From assembly GCF_014397005.1 (NCBI RefSeq), contig NZ_JACGWS010000001.1, positions 434,001 to 498,000 on the forward strand: 64,000 bases of DNA, read 5' to 3'. A model generated the notes under the pieces. That model searched no databases and had not been told where the DNA came from. It saw nothing but the letters and a program-made list of their open reading frames with translations. This DNA is from Kordia aestuariivivens. Its GTDB lineage: Bacteria > Bacteroidota > Bacteroidia > Flavobacteriales > Flavobacteriaceae. Below are positions 24,069 to 33,934 of this stretch, piece by piece (within the stretch, counting starts at the first letter, position 1; each line of letters starts with the position of its first letter). Made by a program: the position numbers and the translations under genes.

Positions 24069-26615
24069 TTAAAAAGGATAATTAATCCCAATGTTGTATA
24101 CTGCATTTCCGAAGTTGTAATCTTTAAACCAACGATTGCCTATTGGATACGCCGGATCGTACGTTTTGAAACCAACATCAAATCGCAAGACGAAGAAACT
24201 GAAATCGTATCGAATTCCAAAACCTGTTCCAAGTGCGATGTCTTGCAACGATTCAAGTCCATTAAATTCGCGCTCTTCATCTTCAATGTCATCAAATACA
24301 TTCCATATATTTCCAGCGTCTGCAAAAAATGCACCTTTAAAACTTCCAACCAAATCAAAACGATATTCTAAGTTAAACGTCATTTTTAAGTTGGCTTCGT
24401 TAAAATCTAACACACTTGCCGAACGTCCAGGACCTAATTGATACGCACTCCACGCTCTGTTGTCATTGGATCCTCCACCAAAATAACTTCGTGCAAACGG
24501 AATGTTTTCTGAGTTTCCATACGGAATGGCAATTCCGAAGAAACTACGAAAAGCCAATACATCTTGCTTTCCAGAAAGTTCCCAATGCTTGATGAAATCG
24601 AATTCTGTTTTGACATATTGCGAATACGGAACACCAAAAAGTTTGTTTTTTCCACGTGCGTCTTTTTCTAAGTTTGCAACGTTTGCAATGGTAGATAATA
24701 AGTTTCCTGCAAGTTCAAGTTCTGTTCGGAATTGAAAAAAGGTATTGTCCGAAATATTTTCTTTGTTATTGTGTAAAAAGTTGATTTTAGAAGAAGCAAT
24801 TAAGTTGTCTTGCGTCAATCGGAATTGTCGTTGTTCAACACTTAATACCGTAGAAAGTTCATTGGCTGTTACAGCAAAGTTATTAGAAATAACATCTTCA
24901 ATAAATTGATCAGTTTCACCATTTGCGATATTTAAAGAAGCATCATCAGCAATATAATTAGAACTTTGTGCAACGCCATTTAAACGATCGTACGAACTTT
25001 GGTATACATTAAAATAGTTGCTCGCATTTAGGTTTCTAATGAATTGAAGATTGAATAATTCTAGGTTAAAACTGTTTTTCTTGCTCGGTGTCCAATTATA
25101 CCGAATCAATCCTGTAAAGGTTTGTCTGTCCAATCCAATATTTTGCTGCACACTTGTTCCTAACGATAAAACCGTTGTTGGTAACATATATTTCGGAATA
25201 ATTTTATCTGTATTAAACGGAAAGAAGAAACGCGGAAAATTCAATCGAATATCTGCGCCAATTTCAGAAATATTAAAGAATTGATCTTCCGAATCTGCCA
25301 CATCTTTAGAAGCTCCTAAAGTTCCTCTTGCAGAAATTTCTAAGGTTTCCGCACCGCGAAATACATTTCGGCTAATTAACGATGTGCTAAACGAAAATCC
25401 GTAATCTTGAATGTTGGAATGTGTGACATCAATATCAAAACCCAATGAAAATTTCTTTCGCGGCGTTAAATATATATTTGTGACTAAATCTGTGAGACTG
25501 TCATTTTCGTATTGATACTGAATGGTTGGATATTTAAACGTCCGTAAGTTACTAATGTGTTTGTACGTTAACGATCGGTCATTGTCACGATATACTTCTC
25601 CTGGATTGATAAAAATTGCATCCGTAATCGCTTTTGGACGAAAACGCAACTTGTCATTTGAGTAAATAGTATAATTTTTATAGGTAATAGAATCTATATA
25701 TTTTGATCGCGAATTGGCAAATGTATAATCCGTATAAATGTTTACTTTCTTAACGCGATGTACTTTGTATTCAGTTTCAACAATGGTATCATTTTTTCGT
25801 TCACGCAAGTTGTTTATTTTTAATAACACAGGAAGTTTATAATCGCGATCTGCGCTAGAAGAATCAATTCCAACAGTTGGTTTAATAGAGTTCAACTGAA
25901 AATTATAAATTCCAGAATTTCTAAATAAAACGGTTAAACGTTCGCGTTCGTTATAAAAATCACCTGTATTGTATTGTTTTCCTTGCTTGAGAATCGATTT
26001 GTCTTTGTGTAAATTGTAGATAGAATCTAAATCGGGTGACGAAATTTGAACTTGTAAGCTATCTAAAAAATACGGATTTCCAGTGGTTACCGTATAATCT
26101 ATACTAGCTCTTTTTTCTTTTTCAGAAGGAATAATTTCGTAATTAGCTTTCGCGTTAAAATATCCTTTATTTTGATAGTATACTTTTAAACGATTGGTCG
26201 TTTTCTTGGTTTTTTTATCGTCAATAATTACAGGAGCTTCCCCAGTTTTCTTCAACCAATTATTAAATCCTAGTTTATAATTTCGCATTTCTCTCACTTG
26301 CTTCTTAGAATATCTTTTGTGCAAGCGTGGCTTTCTATTCGGGTTTCTATCAAGCCAAGCCTGAAAGGTAGAATCGGGATTTAAACCCGCAAGATTATAA
26401 ATATTGAGACGTAACGGATAGTTCAAAAAACGACTGTTCGGTTTTTGATACATCTGACTCAACGCGTTTGGATCGTTTGAGTTTTCATCATTCACCGTTA
26501 AGTTATTATTCACCAGTAGCAATTCACCATCCTTAACTCGTTTAATAGAGTTACAAGAACTAATGAATGCGCCAATTATAATAAATAATGATATTTTTGC
26601 TAAATAAGATTTCAA
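24069..26615 (-). CDS. tamL: BamA/TamA-superfamily lipoprotein (TamL-type Omp85)
   Basis: An 848-residue Omp85 protein. It starts with a signal sequence and lipobox (IGAFISSC, Cys at residue 21), which marks the Bacteroidota TamL type rather than BamA. A periplasmic POTRA-like part follows (for example VYYQNKGYFNAKANYEI and YKVHRVKKVNIYTDYTF), and the C-terminal ~380 residues form the barrel, with FGGGSNDNRAWSAYQLGPG (the L6-loop region), DLVGSFKGAFFADAGNIW and the last strand YNIGINYPF. The role is outer-membrane protein assembly or lipid homeostasis. Divergent from the RNA methyltransferase gene. Confidence 0.92.
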   Translation of the reverse strand: MKSYLAKISLFIIIGAFISSCNSIKRVKDGELLLVNNNLTVNDENSNDPNALSQMYQKPNSRFLNYPLRLNIYNLAGLNPDSTFQAWLDRNPNRKPRLHKRYSKKQVREMRNYKLGFNNWLKKTGEAPVIIDDKKTKKTTNRLKVYYQNKGYFNAKANYEIIPSEKEKRASIDYTVTTGNPYFLDSLQVQISSPDLDSIYNLHKDKSILKQGKQYNTGDFYNERERLTVLFRNSGIYNFQLNSIKPTVGIDSSSADRDYKLPVLLKINNLRERKNDTIVETEYKVHRVKKVNIYTDYTFANSRSKYIDSITYKNYTIYSNDKLRFRPKAITDAIFINPGEVYRDNDRSLTYKHISNLRTFKYPTIQYQYENDSLTDLVTNIYLTPRKKFSLGFDIDVTHSNIQDYGFSFSTSLISRNVFRGAETLEISARGTLGASKDVADSEDQFFNISEIGADIRLNFPRFFFPFNTDKIIPKYMLPTTVLSLGTSVQQNIGLDRQTFTGLIRYNWTPSKKNSFNLELFNLQFIRNLNASNYFNVYQSSYDRLNGVAQSSNYIADDASLNIANGETDQFIEDVISNNFAVTANELSTVLSVEQRQFRLTQDNLIASSKINFLHNNKENISDNTFFQFRTELELAGNLLSTIANVANLEKDARGKNKLFGVPYSQYVKTEFDFIKHWELSGKQDVLAFRSFFGIAIPYGNSENIPFARSYFGGGSNDNRAWSAYQLGPGRSASVLDFNEANLKMTFNLEYRFDLVGSFKGAFFADAGNIWNVFDDIEDEEREFNGLESLQDIALGTGFGIRYDFSFFVLRFDVGFKTYDPAYPIGNRWFKDYNFGNAVYNIGINYPF

Positions 26616-26653
26616 TAAGTGGTATTTTTCAAATTCAAAAATAAACTATTTGC

Positions 26654-27391
26654 ATGGTTAGCAAAAGACAAATAAAAATAATAACGAGCCTATCTCAAAA
26701 AAAGTGCCGAAAATCAACAGGTTTGTTTGTTGCGGAAGGAAAAAAGGTCATTGATGAGTTTTTAAACTCATCTTTTGAGCTTGATTCTTTATTTACCACA
26801 GATGAAAACTTATTTGCTGCCGATGAAAAAGTAATGCTTATTTCTGAGATAGAATTAAAAAAGATAAGTTTTCTTAAAACGCCCAACAAAGCGTTAGCAC
26901 TTTTTAAAACTTCTGAGATTGTAAATGTTGATACAGAAGGTTTAATCGTTGTACTTGATGATGTCCGCGATCCAGGAAACTTAGGGACAATTATTCGCTT
27001 GTGTGATTGGTTTGGCGTGAAACATCTTGTGTGTTCTGAAGCAACTGTTGATTGTTACAATCCAAAAGTAATTCAAGCGACTATGGGTTCGTTAACGCGA
27101 GTTAATATTGTGTATACAGACTTAGAGAACTATCTAGCAGCAACAGAACTTCCTGTATTTGGTGCTTTTATGGATGGAAGCAATGTATACAAAACTAATT
27201 TGCCAACTGATGGAATTTTAGTCATGGGAAATGAAGCCAATGGCGTTTCTGAAGCAGTTTCAAAATATATTACACAAAAAATTTCCATTCCACGATTTGG
27301 AGAAATTCAACAAACCGAAAGTTTAAATGTTGCCATGGCAACTGGAATTTTATTGAATGAGTTTAAGCGAAGTGCGTTTACTGAAACGTAA
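26654..27391 (+). CDS. TrmH/SpoU-family RNA 2'-O-methyltransferase
   Basis: SAM-dependent SPOUT methyltransferase of 245 residues. N-terminal substrate-binding part (KKCRKSTGLFVAEGKKVIDEFL), then the SPOUT motifs: LDDVRDPGNLGTIIRLCDWFG (motif 1), ILVMGNEANGVSE (motif 2) and ISIPRFGEIQQTESLNVAMA (motif 3). These are the trefoil-knot SAM-binding features. Whether it modifies tRNA or 23S rRNA cannot be decided; the RlmB/TsnR-like layout favours rRNA. Its last 14 bp overlap the convergent PorT-like gene. Confidence 0.92.
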   Translation: MVSKRQIKIITSLSQKKCRKSTGLFVAEGKKVIDEFLNSSFELDSLFTTDENLFAADEKVMLISEIELKKISFLKTPNKALALFKTSEIVNVDTEGLIVVLDDVRDPGNLGTIIRLCDWFGVKHLVCSEATVDCYNPKVIQATMGSLTRVNIVYTDLENYLAATELPVFGAFMDGSNVYKTNLPTDGILVMGNEANGVSEAVSKYITQKISIPRFGEIQQTESLNVAMATGILLNEFKRSAFTET

Positions 27392-28097
27392 AATTAATAA
27401 ATATTCCGCGCGATTGCATTTTCTGAATGTTTCCAGTCCAAGGACTGTTTGGATCTACATCACGAACCAATTCATCATTCAAAGCAAAAACACCACGTAT
27501 AGAAGGTGTGAATTTAAAATAATAAAGATAAAAATCAACTCCGAAACCTAATTCGTAATAATAGGTCGTTTTTTTCATACGAAACTGATTGTTACTATTA
27601 TCATCCGGATTATTTTCATTACTCGATAAATTCAGCGAAGTAGAAAATCCGCCCACAATAAACGGCTTAAAGTTGTTGATACGTTTGGTTCCTATCTTTA
27701 AAAGCAACGGAATGTGTACATAACTCGATTTTATTTCGCGCAATTGATCCACAGGATCTGTCAATCCATAACTTGCAGGATATTCTAAATTACGTGTTGA
27801 AAAGAAAATCCCTGGCTCCAAACGCAAGTTCATATAATCGTTCAACTTTACATCACCGACCAATCCAACATTAAAACCTGTTGATGGTTTTAGTTGAATA
27901 GCATCCGCATTTGTGTTGTATGTAAACTTAAAATCGTAACTATTAAACCCTAAAAAATAACCCCAAGTTAAGGTGTTATTGTCAATCTGACCATTTCCTC
28001 CACTGGCATCATTTCGCACTTTATTTTTGCTAAATAACTGAGAATATGCTGGTTGCAAAGCAAAAATACAGCAGATGATTATTAAAATCTTCTTCAT
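27378..28097 (-). CDS. porT: PorT/SprT-like beta-barrel of the type IX secretion system
   Basis: A 239-residue exported protein: signal peptide (MKKILIIICCIFALQPAYSQ), then an eight-stranded-type outer-membrane barrel (LTWGYFLGFNSYDFKF, YMNLRLEPGIFFSTRNLEY, SYVHIPLLLKIG, KPFIVGGFSTSLNL, ending RGIFINFTFQ). Length and strand pattern fit PorT, a gliding and T9SS protein. It lies 5 bp after ubiE, the neighbourhood I remember for flavobacterial porT/sprT. A general porin-family call is the alternative. The 3' end overlaps the methyltransferase gene. Confidence 0.82.
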   Translation of the reverse strand: MKKILIIICCIFALQPAYSQLFSKNKVRNDASGGNGQIDNNTLTWGYFLGFNSYDFKFTYNTNADAIQLKPSTGFNVGLVGDVKLNDYMNLRLEPGIFFSTRNLEYPASYGLTDPVDQLREIKSSYVHIPLLLKIGTKRINNFKPFIVGGFSTSLNLSSNENNPDDNSNNQFRMKKTTYYYELGFGVDFYLYYFKFTPSIRGVFALNDELVRDVDPNSPWTGNIQKMQSRGIFINFTFQ

Positions 28098-28102
28098 AAA
28101 AT

Positions 28103-28831
28103 CTATTTTGTTGCGGTGTAAATACTAGCTACACCAAACGTTTGTGGTTTATCGTTCACATCTATAAACCCAATTTTTCGTAAAATATTGTTGAAGTTCT
28201 CACCATAGGGAAAAGCAGCTGCGGATTCTGATAAGTATCCGTAGGCAGAATTGTCTTTAGAAAATAATTTTCCGATGAGTGGTAGGATATTTTTTGTGTA
28301 AAATTTATAAAATTGTTTAAACGGCGTTTTTACAGGAACAGAAGTTTCTAACACTACAAAAATTCCGCTCGGCTTTAAAACTCTTAAAATTTCTTGCAAG
28401 CCTTGTTCTAAATTTTCAAAATTCCGAACACCAAAAGCGACTGTAATTGCATCAAAAGAATTGTCTTCAAACGGTAGTTTTTCGCCATCGCCCAACACCA
28501 TTTCTATCTTTTCGCTCAATGCTTTCTTTTGAATTTTTTGTTTTCCTACTTCCAGCATTCCTGGTGAAATATCGAGTCCAACAATACGTTCAGCACTTGT
28601 TTTGGCTAAATTAATTGCTAAATCGGCAGTTCCAGTAGCAATATCCAAAACGCTCTTTGGATTCGTTGCTCCAACTAATTTCACGACCTTTTTTCGCCAT
28701 TTAATATCAATACCAAAAGAAATCACACGATTCAGTCCATCATAATTTTTTGAAATCGTATCAAACATCTCTGTAACCTGCTCTTTTTTGCCCAGATTAG
28801 ACTCTTTATACGGTGTTACATTCTTCGACAT
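28103..28831 (-). CDS. ubiE: Demethylmenaquinone methyltransferase (UbiE/MenG)
   Basis: SAM-dependent C-methyltransferase performing the last step of menaquinone synthesis, 242 residues; flavobacteria use menaquinone, so the MenG activity is the relevant one. Signatures: MFDTISKNYDGLNRVISFGIDIKWR near the start, SAM motif I SVLDIATGTADLAI, VGLDISPGML, and FDAITVAFGVRNFENLEQGL. It feeds the quinone pool used by the Nqr complex encoded downstream in this window. Forms a two-gene unit with porT (5-bp gap). Confidence 0.95.
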   Translation of the reverse strand: MSKNVTPYKESNLGKKEQVTEMFDTISKNYDGLNRVISFGIDIKWRKKVVKLVGATNPKSVLDIATGTADLAINLAKTSAERIVGLDISPGMLEVGKQKIQKKALSEKIEMVLGDGEKLPFEDNSFDAITVAFGVRNFENLEQGLQEILRVLKPSGIFVVLETSVPVKTPFKQFYKFYTKNILPLIGKLFSKDNSAYGYLSESAAAFPYGENFNNILRKIGFIDVNDKPQTFGVASIYTATK

Positions 28832-28959
28832 ATAGGAAATTTTGGCAAATATAAATAATCCTTAGATGAATGTTGTGTTGCAATGCCTATAATTTCTGTC
28901 TGAAATACGATTCTGATAGGCAACAATGAAAGTATTAGCATAGAATCGCTTTTTTGCTG

Positions 28960-28967
28960 TATATTTG
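28960..28967 (+). promoter_or_regulatory. Candidate -7 box upstream of trkA
   Basis: TATATTTG fits the Bacteroidota -7 consensus TAnnTTTG and lies 26 bp before the trkA start. No convincing TTG box is seen at the usual distance upstream, so confidence is low. Confidence 0.35.
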
Positions 28968-28992
28968 TATACTTTTTCAATAAGTTGAATAA

Positions 28993-30342
28993 ATGAAAAT
29001 TATTATTGCAGGAGCTGGTGAGGTTGGATATCATTTAGCAAAACTCCTTTCTTACGAATCCCAAGATATTACCCTAATAGACTGTGATAAGGAAAACTTA
29101 GCATACGCAGATGCACACTTAGACATTCGTGTGATCAGAGGAGATGCTACATCTATAAGTATATTAAAAGAAGCCAGAGTAGCAACTGCTGATTTGGTAA
29201 TTACGGTAACTTCTTCAGAAACTACAAACATTACCATATGTGTATTGGCAAAGCAATTGGGCTGTAAACGAACCATTGCGCGAATTTCAAACACAGAATT
29301 TATAGACAATCAGGAAGAATTACGATTTAAAGATTTAGGAATCGATGAATTAATTTCTCCTGAAAAATTAGCTGCTGCCGAAATAAAATTATTATTAGAT
29401 CAATCTGCATTTAATGATAGTTACGAATTTGAAGATGGTGCATTAACAATGGTTGGAACAACTTTGCAACGGACCGCGCCATTTGTTGGAAAAAGTGTTC
29501 AAGAAGCCGCAAATATATTTCCTGAATTACACTTTGTGCCGATCGCAATTCAGCGTTTTGGAACACAATATACTTTAATTCCTCGCGGAGATACATTATT
29601 TAAAGAAGGCGATCAAGTATATTTCATTACGTCCAAAGAAGGTGTAGAGGAATTGTACAAATTAATCGGGAAAGTAAAAGAAGATATCAAGAATGTCATG
29701 ATTCTTGGAGGAAGTAATATTGGTTTCAAAACTGCACGTGATCTTTGCGAGAATAAATTCAATGTAAAATTAATCGAAAAAGACAAAGAAAAAGCTTTTG
29801 ATTTAGCAGACGATTTGCCAAATGCCTTAGTCATTCAAGGTGATGGACGAAATGTTGAACTGTTGGAAGAAGAAGGCGTGTACGATATGGACGCGTTTAT
29901 TGCCGTTACTGGAAATTCTGAAACCAACATCATGTCGTGTTTGGTGGCAAAATCAAAAAACATTCGAAAAACGATTGCATTGGTTGAAAATATGGATTAT
30001 TTTCAACTCTCACAATCGATCGGAATTAATACGCTGATCAATAAAAAATTACTGGCGGCAAACAATATATTTAGACACATTCGTAAAGGTGATGTTGTGG
30101 ATATGACACGACTCAACAATATGAATGCGGAATTATTAGAATTTATTGTAAAGCCTACTTCTCGCGTATGCAATCAAAGAATTAAAGACTTAGATTTTCC
30201 TCGATCAGCCATTATTGGTGGTGTTATTCGCGAAGGTGAAGGACTGATCGCTTTGGGAGATTTCCTCATAAAATCAGGCGATAGAGTCGTCGTTTGTAGT
30301 TTACCACGATCCATTAACAAAGTAGAAAGTATGTTTCTCTAA
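28993..30342 (+). CDS. trkA: Trk potassium uptake regulator (TrkA)
   Basis: Peripheral NAD-binding subunit of the Trk K+ channel-transporter, 449 residues, double-RCK form. Two Rossmann units begin at residue 1 (MKIIIAGAGEVGYHLAKLL) and about residue 230 (NVMILGGSNIGFKTARDLC), each followed by an RCK-C domain; the phrases ARISNTEF and DAFIAVTGNSETNIMSCLVAK are typical. It sits 9 bp before trkH, with which it forms the uptake system at the inner membrane. Confidence 0.96.
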   Translation: MKIIIAGAGEVGYHLAKLLSYESQDITLIDCDKENLAYADAHLDIRVIRGDATSISILKEARVATADLVITVTSSETTNITICVLAKQLGCKRTIARISNTEFIDNQEELRFKDLGIDELISPEKLAAAEIKLLLDQSAFNDSYEFEDGALTMVGTTLQRTAPFVGKSVQEAANIFPELHFVPIAIQRFGTQYTLIPRGDTLFKEGDQVYFITSKEGVEELYKLIGKVKEDIKNVMILGGSNIGFKTARDLCENKFNVKLIEKDKEKAFDLADDLPNALVIQGDGRNVELLEEEGVYDMDAFIAVTGNSETNIMSCLVAKSKNIRKTIALVENMDYFQLSQSIGINTLINKKLLAANNIFRHIRKGDVVDMTRLNNMNAELLEFIVKPTSRVCNQRIKDLDFPRSAIIGGVIREGEGLIALGDFLIKSGDRVVVCSLPRSINKVESMFL

Positions 30343-30351
30343 TCGTTGATA

Positions 30352-31842
30352 ATGAAGGTAAATTATAAAATCATATTTCACTTAATGGGATTGCTATTAC
30401 TCTGTAATGGTGGCTTTATGTTTATCGCAACATTGGTTAGTTATATCTATAAAGATGGTGTAACATTTCAACTTTTCTTAGCAGGTTTGGTAACCATTTT
30501 GGTAGGCTCACTTTTAATGCTAACCACACGCGATCATAAAAAAGAAATCAAAAAACGTGAAGGATATATTGTCGTCACTTTTGGATGGATTTTTATGTCC
30601 CTTTCGGGAATGTTTCCGTATTTATTTACAAAAACGATTCCGAGTTTTACCAATGCTTTCTTCGAAACGATGTCTGGTTATACCACAACAGGAGCTACAA
30701 TTCTTGAAAAAATAGAAGGCTTGCCGGAAGGTATTCTGTTTTGGCGAAGTATGACACATTGGATTGGCGGAATGGGAATTATTGTATTAGCGATTGCTAT
30801 TCTTCCTTTATTAGGAATAGGAGGAATGCAGTTATTTGCCGCAGAAGCTCCAGGACCAAGTGCTGATAAATTGCATCCTAGAATCACAGATACCGCAAAG
30901 CGTTTATGGTTAATTTATGTAGGATATACGGTTGCAGAAACTATTCTATTGAATATTGCTGGAATGTCGTTTTTTGATGCTATCAATCATGCATTGTGTA
31001 CGTTATCTACAGGAGGATTTTCCACAAAAGATGCAAGTATTGCACACTGGAACGGACAACCAATTATTCAATACATCATCATACTATTTATGTTTTTGGC
31101 AGGAACGAATTTCGTATTGAGTTATTTTGCTTTTAAAGGAAGAGTGCAAAAAATTATCAAAGATGAAGAGTTTAAAGTCTATGCAATTCTCATAGGAATT
31201 TTTACTATAATAGCAACAATGATTGTCTATTTTCAAGCTGATGTTTCACAATCGGCGTATCATCCCATGGTTTGGGGAGAATTTGAAAGCTCATTTAGAC
31301 ATTCGCTGTTTCAAGTCATTGCAGTTGTAACTACTACAGGGTTTGTAACCGCCAATTTTACATCATGGACTACTTTTTTAACGATTTTCTTTTTTGGATT
31401 GATGTTTCTTGGAGGTTCCGCAGGATCTACTTCGGGAGGTGTAAAAGTAGTGCGCCATTTATTAATGATCAAAAATGGGTTGTTAGAGTTTAAACGAACG
31501 TTGCATCCGCGCGCAATTATTCCAGTGCGATATAATAATAAATCAGTTTCTGAACATATTGTATATAACATTCTAGGATTCTTTATTCTGTATATGTTGT
31601 TATTTATTATTGGTGCTTTAGTGTTGGGATTTGTAGGTTTAGATTTTGAATCGGCAATTGGAGGAGCTGCTTCTTCTTTAGGAAATGTCGGTCCAGCTTT
31701 GGGCGATTTGAATCCGCTTGAAAATTATAATAAAATACCTGCTTTTGGGAAATGGTGGTGTGCCTTTTTGATGCTTCTCGGGCGTTTGGAATTATTTACG
31801 GTATTAATCCTAATCACGCCATTCTTCTGGAGAAATCGCTAA
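30352..31842 (+). CDS. trkH: Trk potassium uptake channel subunit (TrkH)
   Basis: K+-translocating membrane subunit, 496 residues, with about ten to twelve membrane segments. The four selectivity-loop motifs are visible: GYTTTGATIL, CTLSTGGFST, VVTTTGFVTANF and SLGNVGPALGDL. The stop of trkA is at 30342; a TTG at 30346 opens the frame two codons earlier, but ATG 30352 is the more likely start. TrkA and TrkH form one operon. Potassium uptake is relevant to the sodium-pumping physiology suggested by Nqr. Confidence 0.96.
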   Translation: MKVNYKIIFHLMGLLLLCNGGFMFIATLVSYIYKDGVTFQLFLAGLVTILVGSLLMLTTRDHKKEIKKREGYIVVTFGWIFMSLSGMFPYLFTKTIPSFTNAFFETMSGYTTTGATILEKIEGLPEGILFWRSMTHWIGGMGIIVLAIAILPLLGIGGMQLFAAEAPGPSADKLHPRITDTAKRLWLIYVGYTVAETILLNIAGMSFFDAINHALCTLSTGGFSTKDASIAHWNGQPIIQYIIILFMFLAGTNFVLSYFAFKGRVQKIIKDEEFKVYAILIGIFTIIATMIVYFQADVSQSAYHPMVWGEFESSFRHSLFQVIAVVTTTGFVTANFTSWTTFLTIFFFGLMFLGGSAGSTSGGVKVVRHLLMIKNGLLEFKRTLHPRAIIPVRYNNKSVSEHIVYNILGFFILYMLLFIIGALVLGFVGLDFESAIGGAASSLGNVGPALGDLNPLENYNKIPAFGKWWCAFLMLLGRLELFTVLILITPFFWRNR

Positions 31843-31946
31843 TTTACAGTGATTTAAAAAATGATTTCTACAAATTTTTTTGAAATATCTTGTAACATAA
31901 TTTATGTTCATGCGTCTTACTAGTATCAATCAAAAAAAACAATATC

Positions 31947-32204
31947 ATGAAATCAACACATCAATTACAATCAATTACGGTTCCCATAGAATCGTCACAA
32001 GAACAATCAAACTTCTTTTACAGAGGAATGTTAACTTCTAGTTATAAAGAAGAAATTAAAGAAAATTTCCGCAACTTAAAATCGCAGTCATTATTTAGTT
32101 TAAAGCAAACTGTAAAAACAAATCAATATCGATTCATGCCTGCAGTTGGAACCATTTTAAAGGTCTCTGTGTTCGTCATCGCTTATTTAATTGCTTTCAT
32201 CTAA
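31947..32204 (+). CDS. Small protein with a C-terminal membrane helix
   Basis: An 85-residue protein. The first 60 residues are polar and charged (SSYKEEIKENFRNLKSQSLFSLKQTVKTNQYRF in part), the last 20 form one hydrophobic helix (AVGTILKVSVFVIAYLIAFI), suggesting a tail-anchored inner-membrane protein. No family recognised. It has its own terminator and so looks like a real single-gene unit. Confidence 0.6.
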   Translation: MKSTHQLQSITVPIESSQEQSNFFYRGMLTSSYKEEIKENFRNLKSQSLFSLKQTVKTNQYRFMPAVGTILKVSVFVIAYLIAFI

Positions 32205-32215
32205 AAATTGGTAAA

Positions 32216-32240
32216 AAAAAGGGGAAAAATCCCCTTTTGC
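32216..32240 (+). terminator. Rho-independent terminator
   Basis: AAAAAGGGG/CCCCTTTT stem (32216-32224 and 32231-32238) with a 6-nt loop and a short T-run, a dozen bases after the small tail-anchored protein gene. Confidence 0.85.
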
Positions 32241-32295
32241 ACTTCAAATGTTTTAATCATCTTTACATCTGTAAATCACAAGATATTAAAACACA

Positions 32296-32592
32296 ATGCG
32301 AAAGACATTCAACTTCTTAGAATTTTGTTTGTTGGCCACCATACTTTTATTAACAAGTACAGTGGTCATGCTTTTTGTAAATATGGACGTTTCAGCAGAA
32401 ATGCCTATATCAAGAACATTGTTTGGAATAGACTTAAATTATTGCATTGTTATTTTTTACGCCTTTAATACGTTTTTGTTTTTCGGAATTAAAGAGTTTT
32501 TCTGGCGTTATGAACGAAAGTTTCCAAACACTATTATCATGCTTAGTGGTAGTATATTGACAATTTCACTTTTAATCCTTAATATTATATAG
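32296..32592 (+). CDS. Small three-helix membrane protein
   Basis: A 98-residue protein with three hydrophobic helices (LEFCLLATILLLTSTVVML, LNYCIVIFYAFNTFLFFGI and MLSGSILTISLLILNII) and short polar loops (the second ending in KEFFWRYERKFPN). No family recognised. The start ATG at 32296 lies 104 bp after the previous gene, with a terminator between, so it is a separate unit. Confidence 0.65.
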   Translation: MRKTFNFLEFCLLATILLLTSTVVMLFVNMDVSAEMPISRTLFGIDLNYCIVIFYAFNTFLFFGIKEFFWRYERKFPNTIIMLSGSILTISLLILNII

Positions 32593-32647
32593 TTAATCTT
32601 AATCAAGCCAAAAGATGTCCTTATCAAACATTTTTTGGTTTGTTTTT

Positions 32648-32667
32648 ATTCCCGAAAAATCGGGAAT
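32648..32667. repeat. Perfect hairpin ATTCCCGA/TCGGGAAT
   Basis: An 8-bp perfect stem (32648-32655, 32660-32667) around AAAA. It is preceded by a T-rich tract and similar to the hairpin at 22579-22596; probably part of the 3' region of the small membrane protein gene or a common flavobacterial intergenic element. Confidence 0.5.
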
Positions 32668-32696
32668 CTCTTATTGCAACTTCTTATAGTTTAAAA

Positions 32697-32726
32697 AAAA
32701 GCTGCTCTCCTAAGAAAACAGCTTTT
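32697..32726 (-). terminator. Rho-independent terminator of the aminotransferase gene
   Basis: AAAAGCTG/CAGCTTTT stem (32697-32704, 32719-32726) with a 14-nt loop, followed by a T-run on the minus strand (A-run at 32693-32700). Confidence 0.72.
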
Positions 32727-32752
32727 GTATATGTTGTGAACTAATTTTTCTT

Positions 32753-33934
32753 TTATAAAACTTCTTTAATTTGCTTGATAGCTGCTCTTAATTGTTCTTC
32801 TGAAGCAGCATACGAAATTCGGATACAGTTTGGATTTCCAAAAGCGTCACCTGTTACGGTTGCTACTAAAGCTTCATCTAGTAAGTATAATGAAAAGTCA
32901 GTTGCGTTATTGATCGTTTTTCCACGCAATGTTTTTCCAAAGAAATGTGAAACATCTGGGAATACGTAAAAAGCACCTTCAGGAATATTGACCTTGAATC
33001 CTTCAATTTCGTTCAATAATCCTAACACAATGTCTCTGCGCTTTAGAAACTCATCAATCATGTACTGAATTTTGTCTTTAGAAGCTTCTAAGGCTGCAAT
33101 TGTTGCACGTTGAGCAATACAATTGGCGCCACTGGTAATTTGTCCTTGAATCTTGTTACAAGCTCTTGCAATCGCTGTTGGCGCACCAATATATCCAATT
33201 CGCCAACCTGTCATGGCAAATGCTTTGGAAACTCCATTTACGGTAATTGTTCTATCATACATTGATGGAATTCTCGCAATGCTAAAATGTTCGCTGGTAA
33301 AGTTGATATGTTCGTAAATTTCATCAGAAACAATATAGATATTCGGGTGTTTTTCTAAGACTTCAGCCAACGCTCTTAATTCTTCTTCACTGTATACAGA
33401 ACCACTAGGATTACATGGCGAACTGAACCAAATCATTTTTGTTTTTGGAGTAATCGCAGCTTCCAATTGTGCAGGCGTCATTTTAAAATCTGTTTCAATA
33501 GATGTTGCTACTTGTACCGGAACACCTTCTGCTAGTTTTACAATATCGCTATAACTTACCCAAAATGGCGCTGGAAGAATTACTTCGTCGCCATCATTTA
33601 ATAAAACCATCGCAACATTTGCTAACGATTGTTTTGCGCCAGTAGAAACTACAATTTGCGAAGGTTCGTACGTTAATTGATTGTCCCTTTGGAATTTATG
33701 AATAATGGCTTCTTTCAATTCTGCATAACCATCAACAGGTGTGTAGCTGTTGTAGTTGTCATTAATTGCTTTAATTGCTGCTTCTTTGATAAACTCAGGT
33801 GTGTTAAAGTCTGGTTCACCCAAACTTAAACCAATAATATTTTTCCCTTCATTTCTCAATTCTCGTGCTTTTGCTGCCATTGCTAGCGTAGCCGATGTAG
33901 ACATGTTTAATACGCGTTCAGATAATAGTGCCAT
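32753..33934 (-). CDS. Class I pyridoxal-phosphate aminotransferase (aspartate type)
   Basis: A 393-residue fold-type I aminotransferase, probably aspartate transaminase of the I-gamma type. Features: IGLSLGEPDFNTPEFIKEA near the start, SYTPVDGYAELKEAI, the substrate/PLP segment FSSPCNPSGSVYSEEEL, YIVSDEIYEHI with the PLP-binding Asp and Tyr, and the PLP lysine in NGVSKAFAMTGWRIGY. The final RISYAASEEQL contains the carboxylate-binding Arg. It links glutamate and oxaloacetate metabolism; exact substrate range is not readable. Confidence 0.93.
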   Translation of the reverse strand: MALLSERVLNMSTSATLAMAAKARELRNEGKNIIGLSLGEPDFNTPEFIKEAAIKAINDNYNSYTPVDGYAELKEAIIHKFQRDNQLTYEPSQIVVSTGAKQSLANVAMVLLNDGDEVILPAPFWVSYSDIVKLAEGVPVQVATSIETDFKMTPAQLEAAITPKTKMIWFSSPCNPSGSVYSEEELRALAEVLEKHPNIYIVSDEIYEHINFTSEHFSIARIPSMYDRTITVNGVSKAFAMTGWRIGYIGAPTAIARACNKIQGQITSGANCIAQRATIAALEASKDKIQYMIDEFLKRRDIVLGLLNEIEGFKVNIPEGAFYVFPDVSHFFGKTLRGKTINNATDFSLYLLDEALVATVTGDAFGNPNCIRISYAASEEQLRAAIKQIKEVL